From NCBI RefSeq assembly GCF_041321155.1, contig NZ_JBGGWB010000001.1, positions 2,243,501 to 2,307,500 on the forward strand: 64,000 bases of DNA, given 5' to 3'. Below the pieces are notes generated by a model, which was not told the DNA's origin, made no database searches, and worked only from the letters and a program-made list of their open reading frames with translations. This DNA comes from Sphingomonas sp. IW22. GTDB lineage: Bacteria > Pseudomonadota > Alphaproteobacteria > Sphingomonadales > Sphingomonadaceae. The position numbers were made by a program, and so were the translations under genes. Positions within the stretch are counted from its first letter, which is position 1. Each line of letters opens with the position of its first letter. Positions 62,089 to 64,000 of this stretch are shown here, in pieces.

Positions 62089-63378
62089 CTACTCCATGAC
62101 ACTTAACAGGTTGTCGATTGAGGCCGTAGCAAAGGCTGTAAAGCTATCAGCTACCGCATATGGCAGGAGCATCGTCCGACCCTGGACGATCGAACCACAG
62201 CTATAGACGACGTTGGGCACGTACCCGTCCCGTTCATGCGGACTGGGGGCTAGGACCGGCCGCGGCGTCCGCGCAAGCAGTTTTGATGGGTCATCCTTGT
62301 CGAGCAGGCATGCGCCAATGCAATAGTTGCGCACCGTCCCGACGCCGTGCACCATGACTAGCCAGCCTTCGGCGATCTCGATCGGCGACCCGCAGTTGCC
62401 CATCTGGACGAACTCCCAAGGGAATTGCGGCGCGATGATTTTCGCGCCGCCTTCCCAGTGGAGTATGTCGTCAGAATAGTGCAGCCAGATGTTTTTGTTA
62501 TCCTGGCGTCCGAGCATTGCGTAATTGCCCGCGATACGCCGGGGGAACAGTGCCATTCCCTTCCCTCTGGCCGCTTCGCCGGTCAGAACGCGCATATCAA
62601 ACGACTTGAAATCGGTGCTGCTCAGCAATTCCGAGAGCACCTCGGCACCGCTGAACGCAGTGTAAGTTCCGTGATAGATTATGCTGCCATCATCGTCGCA
62701 GAAGCGGACGAGGCGCATATCCTCGATACCTTGGCGCTGGCTCGGGAGCACCGGAAAAAGCACGATCTCCGATATCGTTCGACTGCCCGCGCAACACAGG
62801 CGCACTGCCACGTCCCCCCCCTTCGCACAGGTCTCGATGAGTGGCGGCACCGATGTGGGGCTGGGATCGTCGACTACGAGTTCGCCGCCCGGTGTCCAAG
62901 TGCCCGTGCGGAATGTCACCGACGACACATGTCCCTCGCCGATGCCTCGCAGCGACATCACGAAACGGATGGTGCCCTCAGGGAGACCAGACTGGTCGGG
63001 ATGGAGCACCACGCTCGGGTTGAACAAGGCCGCAGCCTCATAGGCATATTCTTCGCTGCAGTAGGCCCCGATCAACCGCCGCTGCTCGGCGTTGATACGA
63101 TCGACGCCCTCAATCCGGCCGGCGATCTCGTCGAACCGGCGAAGCAGCATCGCATCGACGTCGCGGTGATTCTCGTCCAGTGACAGGGTGACGCCTTCCA
63201 GCTGGCGCGCCAACTCAGCCTCGTCGAGCGCCACGATCAGGTCGACAGTCTCCTGGGTGCGGGACGTGCCGGCGTCGAAACCTTTGGGATAGCCCGGCTC
63301 GAACGGCCGGACGACGGTGCGCGATGGATCGGGGCGAAGCACGCGATCGTAGAAGTTGAGCTTTGCACGTTCGGTCAT
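62089..63378 (-). CDS. GH130-family mannoside phosphorylase (copy 2)
   Basis: 429 aa, clearly paralogous to the copy at 51167-52468 over the full length: AALFNPSVVLHPDQSGLPEG, QRQGIEDMRLVRFCDDDGSI, YHGTYTAFSGAEVL, KGMALFPRRIAGNYAMLGRQ, EFVQMGNCGSPIEIAEGWLV and HGVGTVRNYCIGACLLD. Same N-terminal extension. Expected to release mannose-1-P from beta-mannosides. Separate unit upstream of the tkt promoter. Confidence 0.9.
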   Translation of the reverse strand: MTERAKLNFYDRVLRPDPSRTVVRPFEPGYPKGFDAGTSRTQETVDLIVALDEAELARQLEGVTLSLDENHRDVDAMLLRRFDEIAGRIEGVDRINAEQRRLIGAYCSEEYAYEAAALFNPSVVLHPDQSGLPEGTIRFVMSLRGIGEGHVSSVTFRTGTWTPGGELVVDDPSPTSVPPLIETCAKGGDVAVRLCCAGSRTISEIVLFPVLPSQRQGIEDMRLVRFCDDDGSIIYHGTYTAFSGAEVLSELLSSTDFKSFDMRVLTGEAARGKGMALFPRRIAGNYAMLGRQDNKNIWLHYSDDILHWEGGAKIIAPQFPWEFVQMGNCGSPIEIAEGWLVMVHGVGTVRNYCIGACLLDKDDPSKLLARTPRPVLAPSPHERDGYVPNVVYSCGSIVQGRTMLLPYAVADSFTAFATASIDNLLSVME

Positions 63379-63871
63379 ACTAGGTCCTTGTTGTCAAAAC
63401 AGAAATGCCAATCGAGACAGCCGCTTGCGGATGACCTTGTGGATGACGTCTGATTGACTAACGCTGCGGTCCGGACGCGTTGACCGCGCAAGGGATCGGC
63501 CACTTCCAGCGCCAATATGTCAACGCCTGAACCAAAGCGCGTCGCGACCAGATTGCGCGGCGAAACGGTTTGCGTCGGGCGGATGAACGCAGGCGCGGTG
63601 GTGATCCCCACGAGCATCTCATGCATGAGTTTGAACATGCCATCATCGTCGGCGTACGGTAGACTTTTTCGATGAAGGTGGGCCGCTACGAAACCGGCAG
63701 ACGCACGGATGAGCCACAAATCTCCGCTACGGCGGCTTTCACGGCGACTTGCGCGACCTCTGAATTGTGCTCGCGCCTGCTTGGCTTGGTATTGAAGGCC
63801 GGCTTGCCTAACCCGGCCTGACGGCACCCCCAAACCGCTCAGGCCTGCAATGGATGCAGGAGGTCGAGAAT
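63379..63871. other. Gap with no supported gene
   Basis: About 490 bases upstream of the second GH130 gene. A minus-strand frame (63375-63875) contains a protein-like stretch (MFKLMHEMLVGITTAPAFIR and on), but has no ribosome site, runs into the GH130 start region and its upstream part looks random. Possibly a gene remnant. I see no FNR box here. Confidence 0.3.
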
Positions 63872-64000
63872 TCATATCGCCTTTGCGACCATGGTACCCG
63901 GAAGCACGCTCGCGCCGCTGTCTTGGCGCGCAGAAATGGCATGGCCCGCATCGACAGCAGCAGGTTTTAGCGGCGTGACAAACTGATGATCGTTTGCGAG
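63872..64000 (-). CDS. Possible 3' end of a gene entering from the right
   Basis: A minus-strand frame is open for 43 codons from the right edge to TGA at 63872-63874, coding LANDHQFVTPLKPAAVDAGH and on to MVAKAI-stop. Too short to assign; it may be chance. Confidence 0.3.
   Translation of the reverse strand, partial: LANDHQFVTPLKPAAVDAGHAISARQDSGASVLPGTMVAKAI

Overview
The window looks like accessory DNA of a GC-rich alphaproteobacterium, most likely a sphingomonad. This rests on dense short overlaps between genes, frequent TTG/GTG starts, small families usual on sphingomonad mobile DNA (DUF5818, DUF6878, DUF6915, DUF6961) and a MobF conjugation module. No rRNA, tRNA or CRISPR array was seen. 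Family names are from motif recognition without database searches.

Layout. (1) 1-6.5 kb: a probable defence locus with a HamA-like (DUF1837) nuclease cut by the left edge, divergent from an 1848-aa protein with a GHKL ATPase head and a DUF3883 nuclease-like tail. (2) 6.7-22.7 kb: conjugative-element backbone (ParB-like, ArdC, SSB, small DUF genes, RHH protein, TraD, MobF relaxase, secreted nuclease operon, S24 repressor with palindromic operators). (3) 22.8-25.0 kb: the start of a type I BREX operon (brxR-brxA-brxB) with a clear BrxR-type operator, cut by an IS21-family element within the first codons of brxC. (4) 25.0-28.1 kb: a pile of broken and intact IS21/IS3 elements. (5) 28.1-43.3 kb: copper resistance (copB, copA, methionine-rich lipoproteins, MerR-type sensor) and an unusual redox cluster (seven-heme cytochrome c, cytochrome b-like protein, fused flavin/ferredoxin reductase). 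A decayed cytochrome copy and an alcohol dehydrogenase fragment also lie here; the latter is split by two nested IS66 elements whose 8-bp target duplications can be read. (6) 43.6-63.4 kb: carbohydrate genes: phosphoketolase, oleate hydratase, mannose-6-phosphate isomerase, a Csp-type copper-storage protein, 6-phosphogluconolactonase, two GH130 phosphorylases, a phosphomannomutase-like HAD protein, zwf, gnd, a transaldolase-glucose-6-phosphate isomerase fusion and transketolase.

Regions 5 and 6 seem tied together by one regulator. Seven copies of TTGA(C/T)-N4-(A/G)TCAA, the FNR/FixK/Dnr box, occur with a -10-like hexamer exactly 22 bases beyond the box, the geometry of a class II FNR-activated promoter. 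They precede copA, a truncated adh, the merR gene, a doubtful ORF or the phosphoketolase, oleate hydratase, a small gene before manA, and the transketolase operon. The inferred job is a low-oxygen or nitric-oxide response combining copper defence, electron transfer and a pentose-phosphate/phosphoketolase route fed by mannoside phosphorolysis. No FNR-type regulator gene is in the window.
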